A stretch of DNA of 64,000 nucleotides from Todiramphus chloris collaris (taxonomy: Eukaryota; Chordata; Aves; Coraciiformes; Alcedinidae), in the NCBI GenBank assembly GCA_025345505.1, contig JANVCC010000261.1:5212301-5276300 (forward strand), in the 5' to 3' direction. The position numbers were made by a program, and so were the translations under genes. Under the pieces are notes generated by a model. The model did no database searches. It worked only from the letters and a program-made list of their open reading frames with translations, and was not told the DNA's origin. The stretch's first letter is position 1. Each line of letters starts with the position of its first letter. This document shows, in pieces, positions 1-13,606 of this stretch.

Positions 1-3000
1 TTGGGAAGACAAGCACAGCCACTTGACAGAGCTGCTTCCACTTCAGGAAGGTTGTTTTGTTTAGGGGATGCTGTACATCTAAGGGATGTTTTTTTATTCT
101 AAGGGAAGTTTTCCTCAACTGCCCAGTTTGCAGAAAAACAATGTGTTTGTTGAATTTGCTTGAACTGGATAAAAACTAAATGAAAACCAAGCCAAAAGCA
201 GATGCTTTTGCTAAGTGGAAATCCCATTTTTTTGGACCAGTCTCATGGAGATGCTGATGGTACAAATTCAAACACAGAGTTGTTACAGGGCAGTCAGAGT
301 GTTGCCTGCAACTGGGGGATATATTTCAGCCCTCTGTTCCTTGCAGCAGAGGCATTGGCCTGTATCACGCAGAGCAGGCTCCTTTCTGCAATCCAGCACC
401 TGAAATCTCTTGTCCTCTCATTAGTTCTTGTACCTGCAAAGCAACACACTCCATTTGCTGATCCTTTCTACATACCTTGGGGAGCAATTCCTCTAGAAGC
501 TGCCTCTTCATGCCCCTTTATGTTCATGCATTTGGATTATCTCACAAGAAGAAAAACCCTTTGAAGTTTGCTGGCTTCACCCGCGCTTGTCATCTGCAGG
601 AGTCAAGTGCAACCATTAATCAATTTAAAGGTTCATTCCAGCCAGGTGTAAGATCAGTTCCTAATTACAAGGCTGGAAAATCCAGGAGTCGTTTAAACAT
701 AAAATGTAATTCTCGGGCAAACTTAACAACAGGTTCTTGCTTAGCTGCCCTATTATATTTCACCTTGAGTTTTGAACGTGTCTCATCCATAAAAAACCAG
801 GAGTCTAATTTGCACCTATACTGGGTGCCTTGTCTTGTTCCCTTACAACACAAGGGAAGTGTCTTGGGTGTGGCCAGATGTGGTTTTGTTTGAAATTCAA
901 AGTAGTTCCTGCACTTGTGACCCTTCTTTCTGTCCAGCTGACCAGCTCTTCTTCCCAGCCAGCAATTCATGAAGCTGTTTACAAACCCTTTATGGGCTTT
1001 CCTACATTTTGCATTTAATAACATTAAAATCTATGAGCTCTATAACAGCCCTCTCAAGTTTTCCGTAAACGGCTGATTTCCTCTTGGGACACAGAAATGG
1101 CACTTGAACAGTGAAGATGACAGACATGATAACAACACATTTTGACCAAGCAGACCTCCCAGCATTTGGTGTCAGCTTCTGGGGTTCCTAATTTGACATC
1201 CCTCTGGCCCCTGTTGCTGAAAAATAAGGGAAGATCACACCTCCTACATCTAAGGGAGTGTGAGGAGAGCAGGAATCACACTAGACAGTGCTGATCTTTA
1301 TGTTGCCATTAACAAACCTAATCTTTCCCTAGTTTATCTATCACTGCCAGCTAGGCAGTGTTTTGTATGACTAAGTGCCTGTGAGGTCAAATAATAAACT
1401 GAATTAGCTCCATTTGGATACATTATCCAAACTGGACTTTAGGATACATGACCATTACTATGATCTTTAACTTGTCGGAAATGCCAGAACACAAATAATA
1501 ACAGTAAAAATACTGACACTGTATGTTAGTGGTTTCCTTGGCTCATTACAGGCCAGAGAATAAAGTGCATACTTCCCTCTGGAAAAATGCAGCACTTAAG
1601 ACAGATGTCACAGAAAGAAATGGGATTTCTGCTATATAGAAATAAAATATTTCTGCGAGTAATGTGCTGGCAGAGAACTACAAAACACTTCGTATTACTC
1701 TAATTTTTTCATTAATAATTTTGTTTTTATTTGCTCGGTAGAAGAAGGAAATGGTGCTGTCTGTTCAGCACCAGATTACATGTGTAACTCTGGGCATTCT
1801 GAATGACGTGGAAGTTAGAATTGTAATTGTCTGTTACTAAATTAGTGGCTTTGTTGTAGCTGCATGAGTTTTATTCAGAATGCGATGGCAGACCCGGAGA
1901 GGTGATGCTGCACCAGAAATAACACTGCCACAGACATTTATTTGCTTGCAGAATGAGGGGACTGTTTACATCTAACGCTTCTAGAGCACCTTCTGAGAAT
2001 ATCGCTTATTTGACTCCAGGAGAAGTTGAAAATCTTTTTAGTGGCAGATGTTACGATGCCCAGCCTGTCTACCAAAGAAAATAATGGGCTCGAAGGGAAT
2101 CTGTGAGGAGCACAACTGTTTTGGAGAGAAAGGTGGACAAATACATATCGCAGGAGGCTGTGAGGAAGCAAAGTGATTTTTCACCAAACAATACTCTTTC
2201 AAACAATCAGATTTCAGGTTGTCTGAAAGGATGAACCTGTAAAGGTTGCAAGTTACAATAGTAAAAGATTTTAATCCCCTTTTAGTTTTTGTCTTCAATA
2301 AATACTAGGCTCTAGCAGTGGCAATCATCTTTTGAGAGAGTGGAAACATTGTGCTACACAATGCCTGTCAGCTGATGTATGCAAGTTTATGTTGGTTGTT
2401 TGCATTAATGTAGTGTGTGGTGTGTTACTGCGCTGTTGTGCTCTACATCTTGCAAATGCAAAAGCCTTAACTGTAAAGAGTTTGGAAGCTGGCTATGGGA
2501 ATGATACTTCGGAGCAATATGGGGCTGTACAGAGAATTTCATTTCCTTCACATGTTGCTGCTGTATGTGCCAAACAGCTCAGTGGTGTGCAGCATTTTAC
2601 AGTGGGAACTGAAGTTAAGCACGTGTATCATCAAGACCTCCACACGTACCGAGGGAAGTCAGTGGTTCATCTGCTGGGATAATGTGATGCTTCTGCAAGA
2701 ATGTGGGATGGGGATTTCGCAACCCGGGTTCACTTCCTAACCCAGCCTGAGATGAGTGCTGCCCTTGGAACAGCCCTTTCCTTTCTGTTCCTCCTCCTGC
2801 AAAACTTAATGGTGGGGTCCGTTGTAAATGCTTTAAGATCTGAAAAAGAAAAATAGGATCTATCCTTACAGTAAGTAGACGTATCCATAGCCACCATCTA
2901 AACCAGTTACAAGGTGAATTTTTTATGGGAGCAGACACTTGAAACAACGATGGCCCGCACTTCAAACCTGGACACTTGCAGAACGTGAATATGAAGCTAT

Positions 3001-4239
3001 ATGATCTTAAGAAGATCACATGTCCATGAATTAATCTACTGTTGGCTCTAAAGAAGCCAAAGCTGCTTTGTCATTGTCACTTGTGTACACACTGTGTGAC
3101 AGGGAGTCACTGTATGACTGCACAGCCTCCCTTCTGTCCTTGTGACTGCATCGAGCCCTGGCAGCATAGAAATACCCTCCTGCATTGCCAGGTTCACCTT
3201 GTAAAGTAAATAGCACTGGGATCACACAAAAGCAACTCTAGAGAAAGGGATACAGGGACAAAGGGCGCATGAATAGGAAGGCTGCAGAAAGGCACAAAAT
3301 GAGTCACAAGGGACAAATTGTAATGACGAGTTTGAAAGGATATTAGAAATGGGAGAAGGCTGAAGGGAGGTCTGCTGCTTAATGGGGAATGAGAAGATAA
3401 GCAGGTGGCACCAAGACTGACATATTCAGTGTTTCTCAGTCACAAACACGGTGCTGGTACCCAGAAACTTAGCATGCCCCATTTTAACAGGTGTGGAGAA
3501 AATCCAAAATCAAGGGCAGAATACATTTTAAACATTTAAGAAATGTAGGTACATTGAAATCAGCCAGGCCTGCTGAGCTCTACACTGGCAAATTTAAAGC
3601 ACTGAAGCAGTCTAAGAAGTGCTACCAATGATCTTTGACAGCTGCTAGAAGAAAAATCCCAGTGGATAAACATAGTACCTGTCATTAAAAAGGAGAAAAT
3701 TAAGAAAATAGGGACATTTCAGGGGAGTCAGAGTAGGACTGTCACTGAGAAACATTTTTAAACAAATACAGTTTGTTCCAAAACATGTAGAATACAGTCA
3801 GGCAACAAAGACTTTTGAAGAACAAATCCTGTTAAATGGATCTAATCTCTTCTTTAGGACAAAGAGCCTAGTGCCACAGGCACCTACCAGTGTTGCTCCT
3901 GGTGACGTGATGTGTCCGGAAGGCATGCAGGAGGTGCCTTGCTTTCCCCTTCTGTTATGGAAACTTCACACACACCAAACACTTGAGGTTTGCAGGATTC
4001 CATCCCTTTCTCTGTGTGCTTGAATTTACTGGGCGAGCGCTAGGAAGATCCTGCATACAGGTGAGTCCCTCCCTACTCTCTGACCTTATCTGGAGGAAGG
4101 TGGCCAGCTGAAGCCCTGCTGCTGTGTTGGTAGGACAAGGTAAGATGCTGCCTACATAGGTGAGGCAAATGCCTGGCAGTTGGGCATGGGCTGCACAAAC
4201 TAGCTTGGAGGATACAGTCCATAAGCTGTGTACACTGGG
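1..4239. other. Non-coding stretch, no recognised gene
   Basis: Unique-looking AT-leaning sequence. Open frames here reach at most 154 codons, overlap each other on both strands and match no family I know. I see no CR1 text, no long tandem repeat and no CpG cluster. The part around 1,850-2,250 has several CpGs and little low-complexity sequence, so it could be a conserved non-coding element, but that cannot be judged from one genome. Confidence 0.6.
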
Positions 4240-5335
4240 TATCTCCTGACCTGGCTGGTATGTGGTAAGGGTCAGATGTGAGTAAGGCTTTTTAAAAGCT
4301 TTTGATGTAGTTCCACACTCTGTTGTTATGTGCTGAACTGGAAACCAAAAAATAATAAAATGAGGCCAGGCTAAAATCGTTTTGCAGTCTGGTAGGTGCA
4401 CAAGTGGTTGAAATACCACTTGTCCAGAGTAATTATCAGTGATTCACTGTCAAGCCAGGGGAACGCTGTAAGTGAGGTCCCACAAGGGTCTGTCTGGGGT
4501 CAGTTTTACTCAATGCTTTCATTAATGACTTGGATGAGAGTAATGATTTGTGTAGAGAGTAAAATTTGTGGATGACATCAAGATGGAAGGGTTTGTGAGC
4601 ACGCTAGCGAACAGGATTAGAATTTAAAATAATCTTGCTACATTGGTGAAATGCTCAGAAATCAATAAGATCAAATTCAATAAAGAATGCAAAGGAGTCT
4701 TCTCGGGTGGGAGAAATGCAGAGGTGCAAAGCGGGGAACAGCTGGCTAGACAGCAGTGCTGGAGGCAAGGCTCAGGGTCCTACAGTCAGTCCCGAACTGA
4801 GGATGAGTCAACAGTATAATGCTGCCGAAAAAACATTCGCCCCTGCAACGCCTTTCCTGCCCCAAAAGCTGAACAAATGTAATGCTGCTCAATGTATGGA
4901 TAATTACTCAGCGCTACTCAACACTAATTACAAGGGTTATGGAATACTACAAGAAAAAAAATAAAGCAAGAATGTCTAGAGAAGAGAAAAAGGCGTGATG
5001 AAACTTATGTAATCTAGGAAAAAATACAAGGAAACTGAGTGATGACCTGGTAGCATTCTTCACCTGTGTAAAAGACTTGCAGAGCAACACAGGTCTTTTC
5101 CATGCCAACAAAAAGATGAGAATTGATTTGCAGCAAGAGAGAGATACATTAGATCATCCTGTTCTTGCTATAACTCAGCATTTGAAGAGGTTTCTTAAAG
5201 AATTCCCATTGTCAAAATTTTAGAACAACAAGACAGACAGACTTCTTTCAGGAATATGCTACACTAAGTTGACTCTTTCTCAAAGCAGAGAAGACCTTTA
5301 TGTTTCTTCCAACCTTATGCATCCGTGATTTTTGT
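4240..5335 (+). mobile_element. Degraded CR1 LINE fragment (reverse transcriptase C-terminal half plus 3' UTR), sense on + strand
   Basis: A decayed CR1-type non-LTR retrotransposon copy. Translation in shifting frames shows a KAFD block around 4,278-4,320 (read as VSKAF, then KAFDVVPHSV), the VPQGSV block at 4,477-4,494, NAFINDLDE just after 4,500 in another frame, and the catalytic-site-like KFVDD at 4,562-4,576, where bird CR1 usually has FADD. Further on, WLDSS and MSQQ near 4,745-4,815 match the region after the catalytic motif. From about 4,970 the DNA resembles the end of the ORF and the 3' UTR of CR1, including a GCAGCAAG-type block near 5,130 and CTTCCAACC close to 5,310. There are several frameshifts and stops, for example at 4,293-4,300 and near 4,500, so it is inactive. 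The copy is 5' truncated as expected for target-primed insertion. The terminal octamer repeat of young CR1 is not clear; only a decayed ATGCATCCGTGAT-like end is visible. Subfamily not assigned; boundaries are good to about 40 bases. Confidence 0.85.
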
Positions 5336-8300
5336 CTAACAGCTTAAATCACAAGAGATAACATAATTCCTAATAATCTAATTCTGCTATTCAGTGTTAA
5401 AGTGCATAGTCAATACCAGCCAATTAGTTCTGAGCTCTTGCAAGCTAGTGGTGTACAGAATCACAAAGCTAATATACCATGCTGGCTGGACACAAGAAGG
5501 GGAGGCTGGGTGGGGCAGCTCACCCCAGTCTGTGCATCTCTTCTGGGTGCAGGACTTGCTCAGGTTGCAGCAGTTGAGGATCTGGCCAGGAGCACCTCTA
5601 GAGTACAGTTTTGCAGCTCTGATAATGGCATCATGAAAAGATGCAATTTATTTTTGCCATGAACACTCTGCTCTAGCATTTTGGCTCCTCACTCCTCATA
5701 TCCCCACAGCAAACCTGCACCTCATCCACTCTGCAGCCTGGGGGTGGTACCCTCGGGCTACTTTCAACTCTGCCTCTCCCTCTTCAGTCTCCTGCTTCCC
5801 TTCCTTCATCCCGACCTTGCTTAATGTGGTCTTGAAAGAAGCCTGGCTACGTGCAGGTGGTATGTACTGTTGTAATCTACTTATCCAATCTTCTGACCAA
5901 CTCTTATGTCCGTTACAATCAGGTAGTACTTAAGGGAAAAGTCATCTGAACTTTGGCTGTGAAAAGGAAAGAGAACAGCTGCAAGACATCAGGAGTTTAG
6001 TATCAGCATCTATTTGGCTTTGGAGAGCAGTTGTCTCAGTGACTGAACAAAGTGGATTTAATTTTATGAAGAGATTGTGTTTGATGGAGACTCAGAACTG
6101 TTCACCAGGGGAAAGATTGGATAGTTGTATCTGCTCTGAGACATAGTTAGAGTACCCAGTGCTAGTGCCAGCTGTGTGGTGCAGGTGGGTAGTGGAAAGG
6201 AGGTTCTATTTTCTCTAACAAATTGCATTAGGATTACAACAGAACAGGGTGAATGGCACAGGATACATCCAGTATCTCACAAAGTTAAGGTCAGCTGAAG
6301 TGCATGGCATTTTATATTTCCTCTTGTGAAAACAGAGAGACAGAAATGGAAAAATGGAGCTCCAGGGGCTAGGTGTCATTAATGTCTGGCAGCAGAAGGA
6401 ACAAGCATGGAGGTTAACACCTAACCACACAGGAGTTGGTTAGTGTTATTACCCCAGTGAAGCCCTGCCCCTGGCCTCTCTACTCTGGCTGAGAGCAGCG
6501 ATCCCAGCCTCTCCTGTTCTATGCTGCGTGACACCAAGTGCACACCTACTTGGCTACTGGTCTTTGGGCTTATCTCAAAGAGAAACTTTTTCATGGCTAA
6601 TGTTGACTTTAGTCTTAAAACTCAGACAAGCAGAGATTCCATCAGCTGGCTGTACATGGAAGAAAAGTAATAGAATTGCTTCACTGCCTTGATTTATGGA
6701 GGAAACTGAAAGCCCTGATTTATTAAAACAAAATAAGTATTTCTCCAAAATAAAGAGCCGTAGAACTTCACTCAGCCAAGCATTTCTCAAGCTACAAGAG
6801 GACAAAGAAGTAGGAAGAGCCTATGAATCAAATAAATTATTTTTTATATCTCTTCTGTAGCTGTATCTGTGCCTTCCATCTGGAAGAATCTCTCTCCTGT
6901 TCAGATATTCAGTTTGCAGAACAGCAGCATTTCCAAAGCCAACTAAATTGATGAATGTTGGACTTCTGTTTAAAAAATGCCTATAATAAACCCATTTTTT
7001 AATTACCCAGCACCTAGTTCAAATGCCTAGCACACAGTGCATTTATTTTGTTGAACTCTCTACCAGTCCAGTGACAAATTATGGTCAATATCATTCTTTT
7101 TATTTCATTACATGGGGAAGAATTTTCCCCATAGGCAGATTTTGCTCAAGTTATAATTTAGGCCAGAAAGTCAGGTAACATTCACCTGGCAGTCACAGAC
7201 TACTTCTCTGAGAACTGAAATGGCAGAAGTACAAAATAAAGTCAAATAATAATTACAAGTTAAGGAATTAGCTACAACAAATCAAATAGGATATTTGATA
7301 GCAGAGAAGCAAGATGAGAAGCAAATGTACAAAATGTTTCTTCCTTGATAGCAGCACTTCAACCTTTTCACATCTTCTGGCAGACAGAGACATGATTTAA
7401 GATTGATATGAGAGGCACGTGCGTGCTCTTCTCACACTCTCCCCTTTGTATTTTTTACAGGTCAACATACCTACTTCCATTCCCTTTTTATCTTTTCCGT
7501 TCAAATTATATTTTTCTCTTTGGTGAAATTACACCTGAAATTTTGGACTTTCACTACCACCCAATGAACCCCCCTTGAAATGTTGCACCTTGAAGCTCTT
7601 AATTTACTGCCACCTCTCAACTCTCCCTTGCTAGATTACCCTGCGTTCCAGTACCCCTCTATTCTTTCCTTGCTGCTCTTGTAGAGTTCATTAGTGGAAA
7701 AGCAGGGATAAATAAACACATGACTAGATTGCATTCAGAGCCAGCTTCTCTCTAGAATGACAATAGCCATGTTTAAGCAGTGCTGGAGCCAAGTGAACAA
7801 ATTTTGCCAGGATCTCGCTGTGTCTTCTGCAGCCACTCAAGTGTTTGTGCCTTGTACTGCTGGCTGCTATGGGACTCATAGGCTCTGCTGGAGGACCATG
7901 AAAGGAGGGTCATCCTTGTTCTAGATCTAAGCTGGCTTCATTCATTTGCCCTGCTATGGGAGCTAACACATTACTCTGGTAAAAGGAGGAATGGTGGAGA
8001 TGCTGCCTAGACAGCTGAGCTCGACCTGCTGTAGTGAAGGTTAGATTTGGATGCAGTAGTATTAACTCTAGTGTTAGCAGCCAAAGATATAAGGGTTGGG
8101 TTCTTCCATTTCCTGAAGTTTCCTAACCCCACAGTACCCTGGTGATGTAAAGCTGGCAGCAAATGTGTAGATGTCAAAGGTTTGTGTGTGGCATCAGTAG
8201 TGTCTGGGTTGTTAAAGTTCTTAAATCTGTGGCATCCATACTGCTGAGATGGTATTGTCTGGGTGTTTGTGAAGCAGTGAGATCACCTACAGGGAAATCT

Positions 8301-8590
8301 TCCCTGGACTTTTCCCAGCACCTGTCCTGGCCACTTAGTGATGTTAAAAGCAAGCCCCAAAGTACAATCAGCAAACAATCTCAACAAAAAATTGGGGAAG
8401 TAGCAATAATAGAAAGTAAAAACACATATACCTGTGCATATTTCTGTGGCAATAAAAAATACATTAAATTTCAGCCCTGGAGTGCTCATGGGATGCTAAA
8501 TTAGAACCATTAGAACCATAAATATTCCATGCATTGTTTACAATGCAGAGAAGTAAAGAGAGAACCCCATTTAGTGCTGAGGGAGCAAAT
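5336..8590. other. Non-coding stretch, no recognised gene
   Basis: AT-leaning sequence with short open frames on both strands that match nothing I recognise. No repeat family was identified. A pyrimidine-rich stretch lies near 7,430-7,680 but has no clear exon next to it. Confidence 0.55.
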
Positions 8591-8619
8591 AACTGTGAGT
8601 AAACTGTGAGTAAACTGTG
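8591..8619. repeat. Short tandem repeat, 11-bp unit, about 2.6 copies
   Basis: The unit AACTGTGAGTA occurs at 8,591-8,601 and 8,602-8,612, followed by a partial third copy to 8,619. The copies are identical, so this is a recent local slippage duplication. No function is suggested. Confidence 0.85.
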
Positions 8620-11600
8620 CTGACAGCCTTCTAGCAGGATCAGGGTTCATTTTCCTAAACAGTTTTGGGACAGATCAAATAGGTGAGGCTGTGCTTTACT
8701 GGGACTACTGCCTCTTGTGTGGACAAGACACCATGGATGCTTAACACCATGCAACAAGAGAAAGATATCTTCAGATATTGATATAATTATGTCTTCCCAA
8801 CCTCCAGATATGGTGGTTCCCTAAGCCTCAATCAGTTCAGACATGACTGGCAACAAGATTTGTAGCAATGCCATGATACCTGGCGAGTCAGATAGAAAAC
8901 AATGTCACCATTGAGATATCTGCCATTACCAGTCCCAGTGAGGATATGAACATAAGACCCAAGTTTTTTAGCTAACGTTTAAACCTTCTTGCTAAAACTT
9001 CAAAAGCAACCCCTGATTTTTTCACATCTCACAGAGACATAGCACCTGAGATACCAGACCTGTGCCACACAGTTTTGCTTCTGTACCGGGAAAGCATTAT
9101 CACCACCAGCCATGGCCTTATGTTACTTATAAAGTCCTGCTTATCTGCAAACTCCTGTATTATTCACACATCCACAGCAGCCGGGGTCAGGTCCAGCAGC
9201 AGTGAGTCAGGGAGGACATGCATCTTGTATTTCATAGCAGGAGTGTGGACAACCTGCTGCTGCGCAGCCTCTTCGGTGTGTCAGCTCAACTGCTCTGAAG
9301 GAGGGAGATTATACACAACAGGATAAGACTTCACAGTTTATCAGTTTAATAGTAAAGCAGATGGATTTTAAAGAGTTGGGGACTAATTGGCTTAGGCTGT
9401 GGTTCCAAGAGAAATCACGTGAGGCTTTAGGTACCTGGCAATGGGGAATTGAAGTGCTGCAGCTGGGTGATGAAAAGCTCTTAAGTCGTGCAACTCACCT
9501 GACTGCTTCGGATTTGTTCCAGAAGTTTTGAAGGCATAACTTTGTGCAGACTGTATGTCAGGCCAGGCATTTACTGTCCTCTTAGCACTGGCACTGGATG
9601 AGGAATAACGCAGAGAGGCAATATAAAGCAGTGCCAGTGTGAATCATGTTTTGGGTGCTCCAGCTAACTGGGCAGAAATGTAATTTTCTCCCTGGTGCTA
9701 ATTACCTTTCTTTTCCCAAGTGCTGTAGTGGTCCAATATTAATAGTAGGGAACCAGAGCTATACAGACATCAAATAGATTGAGTAACCTTAACAAATGAG
9801 TACATAACAACCCATCAGAAATCACAACAGAATTTGGGCACAGTAGTTTCAATATTCTGATGTGGTAAAATAAGGCAGCGACTGTTTGTGTCAGCTGATC
9901 AATTGACATAAATGATATAAATTATGTCAGCTTCATTTAGCCTTTTCACCATTACCACTTCTAGAAACGGAGGGATAATTGCATTTCAAGAAAATAAGTA
10001 AACTTTTCCAATGTTTGACAAACTGAGATCTCTCTTCAAAAGACAGTCCTTTTCAAAAGCAATCACAGATCTAAACATGAAGTGGTGGCTCATAACATCC
10101 TTACAAAAAGCCTTTTAAAACTGACTGGCAGATTCAGCCCCACCTCGTTCAATTATAGAAAGCAAATGGGCTGCAAAGAAAACCTGCTTAAAAAGTCTCC
10201 CAGCAGGCACTTTGGTTACTACCCAGTGTAAGTTACAAATTAGGTAATAGGAAAAGGAAAGAAATAACAGACTTTAATAATGCTAGGCCTAAGCTAGTAT
10301 TAGTCCACTTCTTTTTAGAATCATGTTAATACAAAGGCAAAACCTGAGCGTGGCTTATTTGAATAAGCTGAGTTACCTGGGAACACAGACTTCAGAACAT
10401 TAAGTCATATCACTCTGTGATACCTCTATAAAAACTATAATTATTAGAGTCTTCAGCACACTAACACAAGTAAGATACTTTTTAAAGCATCAGAACTCAA
10501 ATAGAGCTGACTTAAAGACTGACCTGCTTAAATACGAATGTTAATTCTCGGGTACAGGTAGATTGCAGCTGACGTTCCTGCAAAGCACACCCTTCCTCAC
10601 CCCCTCCAGTGCTTTTATAGTTCAATAAGCACTGCTGACATAGATCATCAATAACCACGAGCAACAGACTTGGCAGAAAAGGCAGACCTCACGGAAAGCT
10701 GTGAGAATCTTCTTGTGCACGCAGTTTTTCAGGGATTTATCCAGTTTGGGCATTAAGGCAGTGCATCATTTTGGTCACGCTTGCTTGCTCCTAAACAGCT
10801 TCTTGCCCAAATGATGGGAGTGTGCTCCTGCTGACCTCTCAGAGGCCAGAGGATCTGCAGGCAGGCCTGACCCACGCTCTCTTTGCAGATGACTCTTCAC
10901 CAAGACACCGCTTGCCAGGCGGAGAGCAAAGCTAGCAAACAGGGCTGGTTTGAAGCAGGGCTGTGCTAACCGTGGTGATTTTACACCAGAGCAGACTGAG
11001 AAGTGCTCATGCATTTGACTGCGCCTGGCGATGGGCTGGATGGGCCCCTCGTGCCAGGGGGTGGTTACACAGAAAGAGCCACTGTAACCTCTTTGGGTGA
11101 CAAAGCTGGGGCTGGAAGAGTGCAACTCTCAGCCCAAGGGCTCCCTACTGTGTAAAGACACATGCTGAAATCAGTTTTGGGTTCCTGTTCTTCAGCCCTC
11201 TGAGCCTTCCAATCAACTATTACTTTAAACAACCATAAGTGCAGCAAACAGCTGGCAAGAAGTTATTTGGGTTTGTACCACATTCATCAGACTAACCACT
11301 ACTAAACTGCTTTCAAGCAGCAGCTATTTTACTGCTTTGTGGGTGTAAGGAAGCAAAATCAACCCCGTGGATTAATAAAGGGGTTTTAGTGCCTTCAGTA
11401 CAGGCAGCAGTACCTGCTGATTTGCTGAGCTGGCATTATTGTCATGACTATACATGATCGTGTCACCTGAGGGACATGAATGCAGCAGTATGGAGGTAAC
11501 TTCAGCCATGTACTGGCTCCACTGTACATTTGGATTCCACAAATTCTTCCTCCATGTGTCTTGCTTCTCTATCCCAAAACAGCCTCCTTGGGCAATGCTG

Positions 11601-12939
11601 GAGATGTTTTTGAACACCCTAGAGTGATTAATCCCACCAAATGTTAACTGTCTGACCCATGAACCCAGCAAAGATTTTAGCAAAGGGGTGACATTTTAAT
11701 GAAGATCAAAATGTAATTATCAACCACGAGATCTACTGAGATACGAGGAGAAACAGCAAGCCCATTAATCACTTCATTCACACAGCAGAATATTTAGAAA
11801 CTCCTCTGAAGTCATTTGATGGCTCTTTTGTAGCCTGTCCCCTTTTCCTGCAGTATGGTCTGTCTGTCTTTGAAGACTGGTCTAGATTTGTCATCCTGGA
11901 TAAAAACCTCTGCCTCATGTCTTCCCAACATAAAAGTTTAGTACGGTGTAGACCTTAGCTTTCTACAGCCCTGGCACCTACATAGGGGATACCTTTTCTA
12001 ATGGGGATCTCTAGTTGTGTCTACAATATTATACTAACTGTACATTGATAATAAAAGCAATTAAATGGCCTTAAGCTTCATGGGGGACTATCTGACACAG
12101 GAACATTTTGGAATTAAAAAAACCCACAGGTTAATTTCACGCTCAGAACTTCTCCACATGAGAAGATTTCTGCTGAAATGAGATGCTTCTCTTTAACTGC
12201 TTCACATTATCTGCTCTGGAAGAAGTAAAGATAAATCAGCAGTGGGCTTTTATCTTGCTGTAAGTTATTGTTTTGTTGTGGTGCTTGACTTCTTTCAAGG
12301 TACTCCCTCAGTGCTGTGAGCTAGAATTTTGTGCTCCTTGGGGCTGATGGTGGACACAGTGCATTTTGGGAATGTGCCACTGGAACTAGCAGCACATTGT
12401 GTCATTGGTCACTGGAAACCTGCATTTTCCATTTACTCTCACATAAGTGTAAAAATACCATGATTTGTCATGAGCCACAAGAGTTCATTGCTGTCTGACT
12501 GTGAATTTCTGGCTCATGTCAAAATAGTGACTGGTGTAGATATATACAGGACATACTTCTAGATACCCTGTTCCTGAGCAGTCAGAAGGTGACAGCAGCA
12601 TCACTGAGCTTATCTGCGGTGGAACTTGTCAAGCCAGAGGTCTGCAAGGGACCTCAAAGTTCACGTGAGCTATTCTTCTGGCCCCAGGTTTAACTGTCCT
12701 ATTTCAGTCTTGACTCCAGTCTTCTAGAGACCTGCACTGGGGAAAATTCCATGGCAGTAGAGTAAGTAAGCAAGGAGTAAGAAAGGTCACTTTCCTCTGA
12801 AAACCTTCACATTGGTTGTGGCTCTTTCCAGGAACAGGGAACAGAAGCACTTCTGTGGTAGATCAGGTCAAAGGGCTGGCTACCTCAATACTGTGTATCT
12901 GAAATGTTGAGACAGGGCACATACATTGGAAAAGGCCTT
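8620..12939. other. Non-coding stretch, no recognised gene
   Basis: No coding family, RNA gene or repeat family recognised. The open frames near 10,775-11,247 on the minus strand lie in a slightly more GC-rich patch and look random in content. Several AT-rich blocks, for example 9,880-9,960 and 12,020-12,070, are low in repeats and could be conserved elements; this is not demonstrable here. Confidence 0.55.
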
Positions 12940-13238
12940 ACAAGGAACTTCTCCTCCGATGAAGAATTTGTATTCAGAGTATCTTGCTTAATAACATCAA
13001 TAGGTTTATTCTGCATTAACTTTGTAATTCCTTTTTAAAACTGTTTATGCTTTTAACCTGCACAATATCCTGTGCCATTAAGGTTCATCATTCAATTCTA
13101 AATGGAAAAAAAACCCCTTCATTTTCTTTATTTGAAATTAGAGCCCTGAAGCCCTTTTGACTATTGACTTGTGAAAGACGGTGAAAGACTGTGTCCTGCT
13201 CACCCTTCACAAACCATTTGGAACCTGAAGATTCCCAC
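12940..13238 (-). mobile_element. Ancient CR1/L3-like LINE, 3' UTR part (left piece of a split copy)
   Basis: Read on the + strand this is the reverse complement of an old CR1 3' region. The text TTATGCTTTTAACC then CACAATATCCTGTG at about 13,047-13,073, followed by a diverged block ending near GTGAAAG at about 13,177, follows the order of the antisense 3' UTR common in turtles, crocodiles and birds. Divergence is high, with many indels. The match fades after about 13,230, where the LTR-like element starts. The remainder of the same copy resumes at 13,818 in the same orientation, so the two pieces were one element before the insertion. The outer boundary is approximate. Confidence 0.75.
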
Positions 13239-13485
13239 AGTATTGAGTCTGCCATCATACAGGAGCCACTCTATGCATTGATTGTTCTGACATATTTCTC
13301 CTGCCTTCCTGTGCTATTTGCTGCAAGATGGACCTGCTGCTGGCCAAGGCTGAGCTCGTCAACAACGCTGGTAGTGTCTCTAGGATAACATATTTTAGAA
13401 GGGGAAGAGTGTGAGGAGTCTTCCCCCTGAGGAGGAAGGAGCAGCAGAGACAACGTGTGATGAACTGATGGCAACCCACATTCTC

Positions 13486-13550
13486 CATCCCCCTACACTG
13501 TAAACGAGGAAACACTGTAAACATCCCCCTACACTTAACGAGTAAAGTTA
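13486..13550. repeat. Imperfect tandem duplication inside the LTR, 36-bp period
   Basis: The block CATCCCCCTACACT occurs at 13,486-13,499 and again at 13,522-13,535. Related GTAAACGAG-like and TTAACGAG-like text follows each. The second copy is shorter and diverged. It looks like a local duplication private to this LTR copy. Confidence 0.8.
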
Positions 13551-13600
13551 AGACCAGGAAGAAGGGAGGATGGGGGGGGACAGTGTTTTAAGATTTAGGT

Positions 13601-13606
13601 TTTATT
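13601..13606 (-). promoter_or_regulatory. AATAAA polyadenylation signal of the LTR
   Basis: A canonical AATAAA hexamer lies on the minus strand inside the LTR (TTTATT on the + strand), in a GAGAAATAAAACC context. Retroviral LTRs carry such a signal in their R region. Present activity is unknown. Confidence 0.6.
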
